This document shows positions 35,401-45,329 of a stretch of DNA of 64,000 nucleotides, piece by piece (position 1 is the first letter of the stretch; every line of letters begins with the position of its first letter). Both the position numbers and the translations under genes were made by a program. The DNA is taken from assembly GCF_954871325.1 (NCBI RefSeq), contig NC_088777.1, forward strand, positions 6,549,366-6,613,365, written 5' to 3'. Source of the DNA: Gordionus sp. m RMFG-2023 (lineage: Eukaryota; Nematomorpha; Gordioida; Chordodea; Parachordodidae). The notes beneath the pieces are model-generated. The model worked only from the letters and a program-made list of their open reading frames with translations, was not told the origin of the DNA and did no database searches.

Positions 35401-36125
35401 TTTTATTATTGTAGGAGATATAGTCACAGTTGGGTGGTGTTTTAATATGAATAATAGTTTTCTGAGTTGCAACAATAGTCGAAGAACTTTTGGTAAGCTA
35501 TTTAGGGGTTGTAGTTGTCTGGGTGTGCAGTTGTCATCAAGTTAGTGGCGTTATTAAAGAGGGGTGGGCAGGGACTCCCCCATAAAAAAAATTTTTTTAC
35601 ACCTTAAAAAGGTATAACTAAAAAAGGGTTATTTTGAAAATCCCAAAAAAAATTAATATAATTTAGAAAATTCTTTCTTGAGCCCTATTAGTGGGTAGTG
35701 AAGTCACTGAAGATATTAGTTATAGCCGCCAGGAGTTATTATAGTAGTGAATACAGTATTTGTAATAATCGTTCTAATAGTGATATTGTAATGGTATTAA
35801 TCGAAGTTATTATGGCAGCAGTTATAAGGTTAAACTTAGTAGTTATAACTTTTTTACTTTGTATTTATGAGAGTTCTTGTATTTTGGAGCTTTCGCATAT
35901 TTTAAGGTTCTAATAGTTTTATTGGTTCTAGAATTTAGGAAGTTCTAATAGTTTTGATGATGTAGTTTCCATCTATAGGTTCTAAATAACGTAAGTTCTA
36001 AAGTTTTGGAGTCTTGTATATTTTAGGGTTATGGTTTTGGGATTCCAGTACTCATATTGGTGGAGTCGTGGTAATAGTCATGGATGGTAATAATTAAGAA
36101 GAGATATTCGTATTTGGGAGTTGGA
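35401..36125 (-). pseudogene. Decayed Thr-rich coding remnants
   Basis: On the minus strand, short stretches in different frames are unusually rich in Thr codons: HTQTTTTPK then SSSTIVATQKTIIHIKTPP (about 35,540-35,410), NTVFTTIITPGGYN (about 35,775-35,730), ITAAIITSINTITI (about 35,840-35,790) and a TTT-containing stretch near 36,065. The TTIITPGG piece resembles TTTTGGP in exon 3 of the gene at 33.6 kb, on the same strand and just upstream. Stops and frame changes make it a pseudogene or a set of diverged tandem exons. A MITE-like patch with TAGTGGCGTTATTA (35,543-35,556) interrupts it. Confidence 0.4.
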
Positions 36126-36443
36126 TATATTTTATTTTGTTATTTTTTTTAAGTGATTGTCAATTTTAGGAATATTATTAAGAGTCTTCTGATCCAAACT
36201 TCTAACTCATTTAGGTCTATAGCCACTGGATATTACATGAAAATCTATTATATATATACTCCACAACTGAGTCATTCAATTTAGTTATGATTTAAATTAT
36301 CAATATAATTTAAATTTATTAAACCATTAATACTAGTAGTAACCTAGTCTGATCATTCATTCATAAATATGCATTTTAAAAACTGTATACAAATTGAAGC
36401 CCGCAATTGACATTGGCGTCTACCTTAGCCATAACATTGATTA
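36126..36443. other. No gene seen; left flank of the LTR elements
   Basis: AT-rich, ends in the target-site duplication CTTTA at 36,444-36,448. Confidence 0.5.
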
Positions 36444-36634
36444 CTTTATGACAAAAACAAGAGGAAAAGAGAGGTTCAAATGTTAATTATATCAAAAAAA
36501 TTACTAAAACTAACGAAATTCTAAAGTAAGAATTAACTCAGAAAGAATAACTAAAGAAACACGGAACTGAAACTGGAGTAAAATTCAAACCGTTTATTTA
36601 AAATTTAAATCATAAAAATTACAGTTTTATTATC

Positions 36635-36934
36635 TGTAAAGTAATATGAATTATGTGCCGGTAAATAATAAATATGTTTTATTAACTTTATTAAATAAAA
36701 AATATATTTTATTAACTAATTTCTTTTTCTTTTCTTAAGGTATATATACATTTTCTAAAATATAAATTAGAATATAAAACGTAATATAAAAAAGTAAAAT
36801 AATATTAAAAAAGTAAGGTTACGCCGTTTATAAAATAAAATTAGATTATAACACATAATAAAAATCAAATAATAAAAATTAGATTATAACAAAAATAAAA
36901 TTTATATTGTAATAAAAATTATCATAATGCAACA
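36635..36934 (-). repeat. 3' LTR of G1
   Basis: 300 bp, TG...CA ends in element orientation, preceded by the purine-rich tract at 36,935-36,950. Confidence 0.95.
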
Positions 36935-37344
36935 TTCTCCTTCTTCTGATAATTCCATCGGAGAAGTCATAGAGAGTTTGTTGTCCAAGTGGTTTATCAT
37001 TTTGGTAATCAAGTTGTATCATAAATCATCATAACGTTGGCTTGTCCCAATCGTTGGTTTGATCAATTCGATTTTGCACGTTGGTTTGTTTAATCACAAG
37101 CTTGATATCCATATCGCAAATTGTCTCCATTAATCATAGCTTGTTTGATAGTACTCAATTGTTATTATCATTTTTTCCAAAATTGTTATTATCATAAATA
37201 AGTTGCGAATAAGAAATAATAGTTCATCATAAGAATAAATGAAGAATGATAAATCAATAAGATTGTTATATTTTTAGCGTTTTAATTTTTTTGCGTTTTA
37301 ATTTTTAATTTAGTTTATGCAATTTAACATTTATTTTATATTTT

Positions 37345-38500
37345 AAGTTACATAGTCTTTTAAATAAGCAGGTTTTTTTTTAATTCGCACAGGTCTAGAG
37401 ATAGGTGTTATATCGTTATTATCAGTAATTTTTATATTTTTGTCCATACTTCCCTCCTTAAAAGAATCCTTAGAGTCATAGTTAATAATTGTGTTAAAAC
37501 AGTTTCTAATTCTTATTTGATCTAAATGTCTCCTCAAAATACCTTTCTCAGTCTTAATTTGGAACATCATATCACTTTCTTTATGTGTGATAATACCTTT
37601 GCACCATTTATCATCACCTTGTATTTTATACCAAACAAAATCTCCTACATAAAAAGTTCTATTTCGTGGTAAAGTAACGTTTATTTTATTCTCCTTCTCC
37701 TCCATCGGTTTTAATAAGTCCCATTTAATTCTAATATCTCGATTAAACATTCTCTGTGATGAACTCCTGTAGTATTATTACGCGTATTTCTGTAATTAAG
37801 TAAAAATTTGCTAAGTGCGATATCTGGGTCTATTTTAATATTCCTTTTCATATGTGTTTTGAACGTTCTAACCATGCGTTCAACCTGGCCATTGAATTGC
37901 TGGTGATAAGCAGATGTAAGCATATGTTTAATAACAAAATTGTTGCAAAATTTTTCAAAATCGTTACTCGTAAAGTTAGTGCCGTTATCAGTAACTATAG
38001 TTTCAGGTATTCCATATAGCGAAATAGTTTTAAAGATTTCTTTTAAAGTAACATCAGTCGTAATATATATAACAGGAATAATAATTGGAAATTTGCTGTA
38101 GGCATCGACTATTATCAACCAATTTTTTGTGAAAAACGGACCCGCATAATCTATATGTATCCTTTCAAACGGTTTGGTTGCCGAAACCCATGGTTTTTGT
38201 ATCTTTATAGGATTATCGTGATATATATTACAATCGTCACAACTTTTCACTTCCATAACGATATCATTATTTATGCCAGGCCACCACATGTAATCTTTGG
38301 CTAAGGATTTGATTTTTCCTGCTCCCAAGTGACCTTCATGTAATGACTGTAGTATAGTTTTTCTCATAGAAGATGGAATTATGATTTTATTGCTTTTGTA
38401 AAGACAATCTTTAATTATACTTAATTCCAATTCAATGTTTTTATAAATATTATTCATTATAGGTCTGTTGTAATTAATATCATTTATGACTTGTTTTAAT
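37345..38500 (-). CDS. G1 integrase region
   Basis: In element orientation this holds an HHCC zinc-binding domain (HEGHLGAGKIK, then CDDCNIY), followed by the catalytic core with the DDE pattern: IDYAGPF, VTDNGTNF and QVERMVRTFK. The last part (NRTFYVGDFVWYKIQGDDKW) looks like the usual C-terminal SH3-like DNA-binding portion. The WWPG and WERIHID-like signatures (here WWPGIN, FERIHID) are typical of animal gypsy integrases. The enzyme inserts the element's cDNA into the host genome. As a fossil copy it is not expected to be fully functional. Confidence 0.9.
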
Positions 38501-38564
38501 TCCGTATCTTTCAAAGTTTCATCACGAATTTGGGTAAATCCTCATATTCATTTATAATGGTTAC

Positions 38565-39925
38565 GTTTTCATAGTTTCATCACGACATTCTTGTGGTAAT
38601 CTCGAAAGGCAATCAGGAACAACATTATATTTACTAGCTTTATACTTTATATTAAAATCATATCCCCCTAATGTAATATTCCACTTCTGGAGTCTTAACG
38701 ACATGGTGCTATTATCCTTAAGACCCTTGGTGAAGATGTGAACTAGAGGCTTATGGTCAGTAATAATTGTAAATTTTGTGCCGATTAAATATTCCTGAAA
38801 TCTCTTTATGGCGAACATTATAGCGAGAGCCTCACGCTCAATATTGGTATAGTTCATTTCAGATTTTAATAAAGTTCTCGACGCGAAAGCTATAGGTTTT
38901 TCTTTACCATCTTTTTCAATATGAAATAGTACAGCTCCTAAACCACATTTTGATGCGTCAGTGGCTATCCCTATAGGTAATTCAGGGTTAAAATATGTCA
39001 AAGCAGGTGGAAGACTAATTAACTTCTTTAGATCATTAAAACTTTTAGAGTGTTCTAGGTTCCAAGCCCATTTTTCTTTGTTGACAATCTTATAAAGAGG
39101 ATCGGCAATTTCCGCAAAATTGTTCAAAAATTTTCTATAGTAGCCAGCCATTCCCAGAAATGTTGATAATTCAGCAGCTGATTTTGGTTCTGGCATATTA
39201 ATTATTGCTTCAATTTTGTCGTGATTAGCATGAATCCCCTTAGCGTCAATATCATGACCCAGGAACCTCACTTTGTTTTTAAAGAACACACTTTTATTAA
39301 AGTTAGGTATTAGCCCATACGATGATATCCTATCAAATACTTTTTTTATGTTGTTAAGGTGGGCTTCATCGTTTTTTCCAGTTATAAGTAAATCATCAAT
39401 ATAAAATATAACGTCATCCATGTCACCGAAGATTTGATACATAATCTGTTGAAAAATTGCAGATGAGGTCTTAAGCCCAAAAGGAAGTCTAGTAAATTGG
39501 TAATATCCCTTATGCGTAGATATGGTTAAAATATTTCTGCAACTTTTATCAATTGGAATCTGTAAGAAAGCATTTTTAAAGTCAATCTTCGTAAATTTCT
39601 TTCCTTCCGAAAGTTTAGCAATTAGATCATTAATTCGTGGTAAAGGGTATCTAAAGTCTTCTAGAGCTGGGTTTACAGTGTCCATAAAATCAGCGCAAAG
39701 CCTAATGCTCCCATCATCTTTGTAGACAGCGGTAACAGGACTTGCCCATCGGACATCATTCACCGGCTCAATAATTTTATCATGTATCCATTTTTTAAGT
39801 TCATTACTAACTAGATTAATTTTTGAATAAGGAATGCGTCTAGGCGGTATAATTTTAGGTTGGGCATCACTTCTTAAATGTAACTTGACACTTGCTTTGT
39901 TAATTGGCCCATTAGTCATTCGATT
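38565..39925 (-). CDS. G1 reverse transcriptase and RNase H region
   Basis: The reverse transcriptase shows VRWASPVTAVYK, GSIRLCADFMD, FTKIDFKNAFLQIP, FTRLPFGLK and the catalytic VIFYIDDLLI (YIDD near 39,400). The connection FLGMAGYYRKFL leads into RNase H with IATDASKCGLGAVL and FTIITDHKPLVHIF. Domain lengths are normal for the family. It slightly overlaps the gag-protease frame (39,912-39,928), an arrangement gypsy elements are known to use with translational frameshifting. It copies the RNA genome into DNA and removes the RNA strand. Confidence 0.93.
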
Positions 39926-41354
39926 CACACTCTTTAATCAATTTTTTTATTTCATCTTCGTAATTAGTGTCAATATTTGCTATAAATTTATTTAAAATAT
40001 TTTTGAAAGCATTGATCCACGTACGTCCCAACAAGGCATTTTTACTTGATTCAACCACTACCGCTTGTAAATATTTGGAAATACCATCATAAGTCACTTT
40101 AACTTGAGTAGTTCCTATGATTTTGATTAAATTCCCATCATAAGCAGTGAGTTGTAGCTCAGATTTCTTAAGATCTCTAATACCAAATTTTTTAGCCAGA
40201 CCATGAGGTATAATAGTGTATTTGGATCCAGTGTCCACTTGCATACAAGTAACAACATCGTTCACTTTTACAGTAGTCATAAATGCGTTATCTTTGTCAT
40301 TAATCACGTCACCAGATAAATTGTTGACATTAAAATCATTATCATCTTTGTTCTTTGTAGAATCAACTTTCTCTTCAATAATTTCTTCAATATTCGTGTT
40401 GTAATTATTATTGTATTGCTTTCTATTATTTTCGTCGCCACTTCTATAATTATTTGAGTTGTTATTATATTGTATTTGCTTTCTCTGATTATTATCATTA
40501 CCTCTATAATTATTTGAGTTGTTGTAATAAGATTGGTAATTGTTACGATTTCCGTCACCGTATTGGATTTGTTTTCTTTGATTATTATCATACCATGTAT
40601 TATTTCTACCATAATTCGATTGATTATTATTATTATAGCGATAATTGTTATAGTTATAATTGTTATAATTATCGTGGTATCGCGAATTATTATTACCATA
40701 ATTGTATCTAAAATTATTATTGTAATTCCCATTTCTATATCTATTATCATAATTATTTCTAAAATTATTTCTAAAATTATTATCATTTCTACTGCAAAAA
40801 TTTTTATCTTTATCGGACTTTTTATCATTATTTATATAACTTATTTCATTATCCTCAGACTTAATATTACTAGAGTCCAGTTTCACCCCTAATTCCACCA
40901 TCTGATTCAATGTAAGGTCAAAATTTTTGGAGAATTTATATTTAATTTTATCGTTTAAAGTAGATGTCCGTAATTTCTCTTTTAATCTACTATCGTCCAA
41001 AAAATTACATTTCTTATGAAGTTTCGATACTCTAATGTACCACAGCATAAAACTCTCTGATGAGTTTTGTTGAAGAAGATTAAATTTATTAATTAAAGTA
41101 TTTAAATTTAGCGCTGGTAAAAGATAGGTTAACTTTTTAATCACAATTTTAAGATCTAAAATATCGGTATCAGAACAAATTGCCTTAATGTCGTCAAAAA
41201 CTTCGTCTGATAAATTATTAAGCAAAGTATTAATTTTAATAGAGTCCGATAATGTACTGGTCGAAAAGTAATTTAATATTCTGTCTAAATAAATTTCAGT
41301 AAGAGGACCCACTAACTTAGGGATCTTATGTGTAAATTCTTGTTTAATTTCCAT
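39912..41354 (-). CDS. G1 gag and protease
   Basis: 480 codons from ATG. Residues 1-180 form a helical retrotransposon-gag-like domain (WYIRVSKLHKKCNFLDD, KLRTSTLNDKI). Residues about 190-330 are a low-complexity Asn/Tyr/Arg-rich tract built from repeated NNNYR and QRKQIQY words, instead of the zinc knuckles often found in gag. The C-terminal part is an aspartic protease with the active-site MQVDTGSKYTIIP (near 40,235). The Asn-rich tract is presumably the RNA-binding nucleocapsid region (inference). Long antisense frames at 40,304-40,892 are shadows of this tract. Confidence 0.92.
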   Translation of the reverse strand: MEIKQEFTHKIPKLVGPLTEIYLDRILNYFSTSTLSDSIKINTLLNNLSDEVFDDIKAICSDTDILDLKIVIKKLTYLLPALNLNTLINKFNLLQQNSSESFMLWYIRVSKLHKKCNFLDDSRLKEKLRTSTLNDKIKYKFSKNFDLTLNQMVELGVKLDSSNIKSEDNEISYINNDKKSDKDKNFCSRNDNNFRNNFRNNYDNRYRNGNYNNNFRYNYGNNNSRYHDNYNNYNYNNYRYNNNNQSNYGRNNTWYDNNQRKQIQYGDGNRNNYQSYYNNSNNYRGNDNNQRKQIQYNNNSNNYRSGDENNRKQYNNNYNTNIEEIIEEKVDSTKNKDDNDFNVNNLSGDVINDKDNAFMTTVKVNDVVTCMQVDTGSKYTIIPHGLAKKFGIRDLKKSELQLTAYDGNLIKIIGTTQVKVTYDGISKYLQAVVVESSKNALLGRTWINAFKNILNKFIANIDTNYEDEIKKLIKECESND

Positions 41355-41435
41355 ATTTAATTAATAAGACACATAAATAAGCAATTATAACATTTATTAT
41401 TTTATTAATTCAAGTTTTGGTATAACTATTTATGA

Positions 41436-41666
41436 TTAAACGAATATACAAATTAATTCAATGAAATCACTATCGCCGTAAATATAGTGTTTCCCGTTTA
41501 ATAATTCAAAGCAATTTATCATGTCTCTTAAATTCATAAATTCAAACAGTACATCCTCCGTACCGTTTATCCTATAAAAGTTGACATCGGAATTATAAGT
41601 TAACTCAAATAAAATATCGTAGATGGAAATTTGATGGGGTACATTTAGTAGTTTGAAGGCGAACAT
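41436..41666 (-). CDS. G1 leader ORF, 76 residues, RRM-like
   Basis: An intact ORF between the 5' LTR and gag of G1. Its pattern follows an RNA-recognition motif from end to end: a first strand FKLLNVP (like RNP2), a helix SIYDILFEL, a strand VNFYRING, a strand DVLFEFMN (like RNP1, without its usual aromatic pair spacing fully kept), a helix LRDMINCFELLNG, and a last strand. Length (76) is that of one RRM. Gypsy elements do not usually carry a gene here. If real, it may bind element RNA. The assignment is from pattern only; its resemblance is moderate. Confidence 0.55.
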   Translation of the reverse strand: MFAFKLLNVPHQISIYDILFELTYNSDVNFYRINGTEDVLFEFMNLRDMINCFELLNGKHYIYGDSDFIELICIFV

Positions 41667-41839
41667 AATTGATGAAAATAATTTTGAAATGACTTACCCT
41701 TTTTTATCCATCTTATATAGAATTGTTTGTACCATTTTATAATTTTTTTTATTAACCATATTTACAAAGGGAAAAAAATTTTATTTTTAAAATAGAATTT
41801 CCATAAGGCGAGTTTCTTTTGCCAAAACTGGAGGCACCA

Positions 41840-42139
41840 TGTAAAGTAACATGAATTATGTGCCGGTAAATAATAAATATGTTTTATTAACTTTATTAAA
41901 TAAAAAATATATTTTATTAACTAATTTCTTTTTCTTTTCTTAAGGTATATATACATTTTCTAAAATATAAATTAGAATATAAAACGAAATATAAAAAAGT
42001 AAAATAATATTAAAAAAGTAAGGTTACGCCGTTTATAAAATAAAATTAGATTATAACACATAATAAAAATCAAATAATAAAAATTAGATTATAACAAAAA
42101 TAAAATTTATATTGTAATAAAAATTATCATAATGCAACA
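41840..42139 (-). repeat. 5' LTR of G1
   Basis: 300 bp, almost identical to 36,635-36,934. The likely primer-binding site TGGTGCCTCCAG (element strand) starts one base inside it, at about 41,838. Confidence 0.95.
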
Positions 42140-42371
42140 TTATCATTAAAACAAATCATGAAAAATTAAAAGTTTTATTATCATTAGAAAAAAAATCATG
42201 AAAAATTCCAAAGTCAAAAATTAAAAAAGTGATTCTTTGTTCAAAAAATATAAACAAATATATTTGTCAGAAATGACTGACATTTCATTAATTATACAAT
42301 TGATAAAACTAATATATATGTATATATAAAAATTGATTGACATTATGTTAGAAAATGTCACATTTACTACA

Positions 42372-44374
42372 TGCCACCCCTTTATGGGCTGTGGCACGCC
42401 TATAAACAAACAAATAAACAAGAAAAATAGTTATTTTTAAAAAATTTGTCCCGGTATATATATTCTGGGACAAAAAAAAATGATTGATATATATCGGTGT
42501 TGCATGATCAATCAAATTGCTATAGCAGATTTGTAAAATTTTATAAAGTCCTTCGATTTTATTTTTAATTTAATAATATCATGATTACCTTAAATATTTC
42601 AAAAAAAAATAGCTAATTTCAATGTGAATGATTGTGATAGTGAATATAACTATGGGAAATACCAAACTCGAAAGGGACAATAGATATTCCCTAAAGCATC
42701 AAATTTCTGAATTGTCATTAATATTATTTCAAACATCAACATTATTTTGTTTTGTCGGGGATAATAAAATCTTTGTCAAATCATCTGCTTCGTTTTCCGC
42801 TTCGATTTTTCGGCGATATCCATTCGTAATAAAGAATGTTCATTGCCTAAATTCATCATTGGTGGTACTGTGGTATTCCTTTGTGGAGTTTTGGGATAAC
42901 GAAGACGTTATTATTATAATCGGGTGGTTGTAATTGTTCCGAAAGGTGGAGTGGTGGAGTAAACGATAATTCATGAGCATTGGCTTGATAATCAACTGGA
43001 CACGAAGGAGAAACAACTTTAAAAAAAAACTTTACTTAAAAATTTTAACAAAAATTTTTATGAATAGAGATCTAGTGGGTATTTGTATGAAAACAAATTA
43101 TTATAATACTTTTTACAAAAAAAAAACTATATGAGGAATCTATTATAATATTTTATAAAAAAAAACTTATAATCTATTTTAAAAAAAAAACTTATATTAA
43201 TGTATACTCTTTACAGCGCAAAGCACATTAAAACAAACAAAAACTATTTCTCTCAATAATATTATTACAATATCCCTTGGTGTGAGCGTCAAATGAAACA
43301 AATAACATACTTTCTAACTCATTCACGCGAATCCCCCAATAAAAATAAGTAAGGAAAAATTTTGCAACCATAGAACTGGGAGAGAAACAAATATTGAATA
43401 CATCAACCATCATCTTACCAAATGTTTAAATTGATCAATATTAAAATCACTGGCTATTTGACTACTCTTTAAAACAAAACTTTCTATTAATCTAATAAAA
43501 GATAAAAACATCTTTTCATTACACTAAAAAAAACTTTCTATTAATCTAATAAAAGATAAAAACATCTTTTCATTACATTGAAAACAAAACTTTATTTAAT
43601 GCAAGATAACATTAACACAAATCTTCATTTAACAAAACAGACAAAGAACATTCCTTAACGAACCAAACCGAAGAAAACTTTATATATCATTACCATGTTG
43701 ACAAACTTTTTATAAAACCCGTCTACATTGAACTATGATTTTAATCGAAAATGACCAACAACCCTTCTATATTGACCTATTTTTAATATGACCAAATATA
43801 TATCCTTACCATGTTGACAAATTTATTAAACCCGTCTATATTGACCTATTTTTAATATGACCAATATATATTCAGAAACCGATTTTATTAAACTCGTCTA
43901 AATTGAACTATGATTTTAACTGAAAATGACCAACAACCCGTCTATATTGACCTATTTTTAATATGACCAAATATATATCATTACCATGTTGACATACTTT
44001 TTATTAAACCCGTCTATATTGACATATTTTTAATATGACCAAATATACTCGGAAACCGATTTTATTAAACCCGTCTAAATTGAACTATTGTTTTAACCGA
44101 AAATAACCAACAACCCGTCTATATTGACCTATTTTTAATATGACCAAATATATATCATTACCATGTTGACAAACTTTTTATTAAACCCGTCTATATTGAC
44201 ATATTTTCAATATGACCAAATATACTCGGAAACCGATTTTATTAAACCCGTCTAAATTGAACTATGATTTCAACTGAAAATGACCAACACCATATTGACA
44301 TATTTTCAATATGACTAAATATATTCGGAAACCGAACCCATATGAACCCCCAACAAAAATAAGACGCTTCTTAT
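42372..44374 (-). other. G2 region between integrase and 3' LTR, with tandem repeats
   Basis: About 2 kb with no recognised domain, unusually long for this position. It holds a 60-bp direct duplication (marker CTTTCTATTAATCTAATAAA, near 43,479 and 43,540). It also holds an array of about 176-bp units (marker TACCATGTTGAC near 43,691, 43,807, 43,981 and 44,159) with internal words CCCGTCTATATTGAC and CGGAAACCGATTTTATT. A minus-strand protein-like piece near 42,855-42,785 (NLGNEHSLLRMDIAEKS) is unexplained. The plus-strand frame at 42,628-42,933 is taken as a shadow. Confidence 0.6.
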
Positions 44375-45325
44375 TTATCCCAATCTTACATGATCGTGAT
44401 GACGAATCACGGTCACCCCTGTTATTAACAAAATTTCACTTAATTTCGAACCCCGGTTCAATATGACCCGACCCTTTTCCCATTTGGTTGCCCGATTGTC
44501 AAACAATCGGGCCCAAACCTTTTGTCCCACGGCAAACCGTACCCCTAATTTTACTTCCATTGAGGTAATAGTTTTCTTCTTTGGTTTTAAGAAATCCAAA
44601 GGACCCCGTGTTCGCCTACCTAAAAATAACTCGACAGGCGTAACTCCCTCTCGATTACGAGAATTGAGGTAATATAATTGAGACATGTAAGCCTCCTCTT
44701 TATGGGTTCCAGCCTTTTTGATCCAATTTTTAACAATGGCTACCATCCTCTCAGCTTGTCCATTCGAGCTGGGATGATATGGTGGAGCTAGAATGTGTTT
44801 TGTCTGTGACTCAACACAAAACTGTTTAAAATCTTCACTGACAAAGGCGGGACCCCCGTCAGACACTATCTTGTCCGGAAAACCGAACCGAGCATATAAT
44901 TCTCTTAATTTTTTAACAACAATTTTTGTGGTATATCCATGTACTTCTGCATATTCTATCCATTTAGAATACGAGTCTACCACTAAAAAATATGTTTTTT
45001 TATCCAGATCAAAGAAATCGATGTGGATACGTTCCCAAGGTTTCTTTGATTTAGGCCAAAATTGCCCTACCTCTTTACGGGGCATAGGAGCACAGGCATT
45101 ACAAGGAACGCATTTCCTGGTAATCCGTTCAATATCCTTGCCCATACCAGGCCACCATACATATTCTCGAGCCCAAGACTTCATCTTGTCTCGACCTTGA
45201 TGACCGGCGTGCAATAATTTCATAATTTTACTCCGTAATTTATAAGGAATTACGGCCCTGTTTCCCCTCATAATACAATCATCAACAATTGATAATTCTT
45301 TCTGTATTTTTTTAATATGCATCAT
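44375..45325 (-). CDS. G2 integrase region
   Basis: HHCC zinc-binding domain (HAGHQGRDKMKSWAREY, CVPCNAC), catalytic core with IHIDFFDLD, IVSDGGPAFVS and SNGQAERMVAIVK giving the DDE triad, and a C-terminal basic region ending VIRHHDHVRLG. WWPGMGKDI and PWERIHIDF are hallmarks of the animal gypsy integrases often annotated as K02A2.6-like. About 316 residues, normal for the core plus C-terminal domain. Confidence 0.93.
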   Translation of the reverse strand: MMHIKKIQKELSIVDDCIMRGNRAVIPYKLRSKIMKLLHAGHQGRDKMKSWAREYVWWPGMGKDIERITRKCVPCNACAPMPRKEVGQFWPKSKKPWERIHIDFFDLDKKTYFLVVDSYSKWIEYAEVHGYTTKIVVKKLRELYARFGFPDKIVSDGGPAFVSEDFKQFCVESQTKHILAPPYHPSSNGQAERMVAIVKNWIKKAGTHKEEAYMSQLYYLNSRNREGVTPVELFLGRRTRGPLDFLKPKKKTITSMEVKLGVRFAVGQKVWARLFDNRATKWEKGRVILNRGSKLSEILLITGVTVIRHHDHVRLG

Positions 45326-45329
45326 ATTT

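Larger units (their letters stand above)
36635..42139 (-). mobile_element. Ty3/gypsy LTR retrotransposon G1 (inner, young)
   Basis: A 5,505-bp minus-strand element with 300-bp LTRs (36,635-36,934 and 41,840-42,139). In element orientation the LTR starts TGTTGCATT and ends CTTTACA, and the 5-bp target-site duplication is TTATC (36,630-36,634 and 42,140-42,144). The purine run AGAAGAAGGAGAA abuts the 3' LTR (polypurine tract). The sequence TGGTGCCTCCAG begins one base inside the 5' LTR, a likely primer-binding site. The two LTRs differ at about two positions, so insertion was recent. Coding order is a small ORF, gag-protease, reverse transcriptase-RNase H, integrase. It looks nearly whole, with about two breaks in the pol part. 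Confidence 0.95.
36449..42371 (-). repeat. 3' LTR of G2, split by element G1
   Basis: Parts 36,449-36,634 and 42,140-42,371 together match the 5' LTR at 48,820-49,234. The split point carries a TTATC duplication made by the G1 insertion. Confidence 0.93.

Noticed and set aside
40304-40892. Long frames on both strands (Ile/Thr-rich and Tyr/Cys-rich)
   Set aside because: Shadows of the Asn-rich low-complexity tract of the G1 gag in other frames.
42628-42933. Plus-strand 101-codon ORF inside G2
   Set aside because: Antisense to the element, no motif, and the opposite strand has more protein-like pieces.
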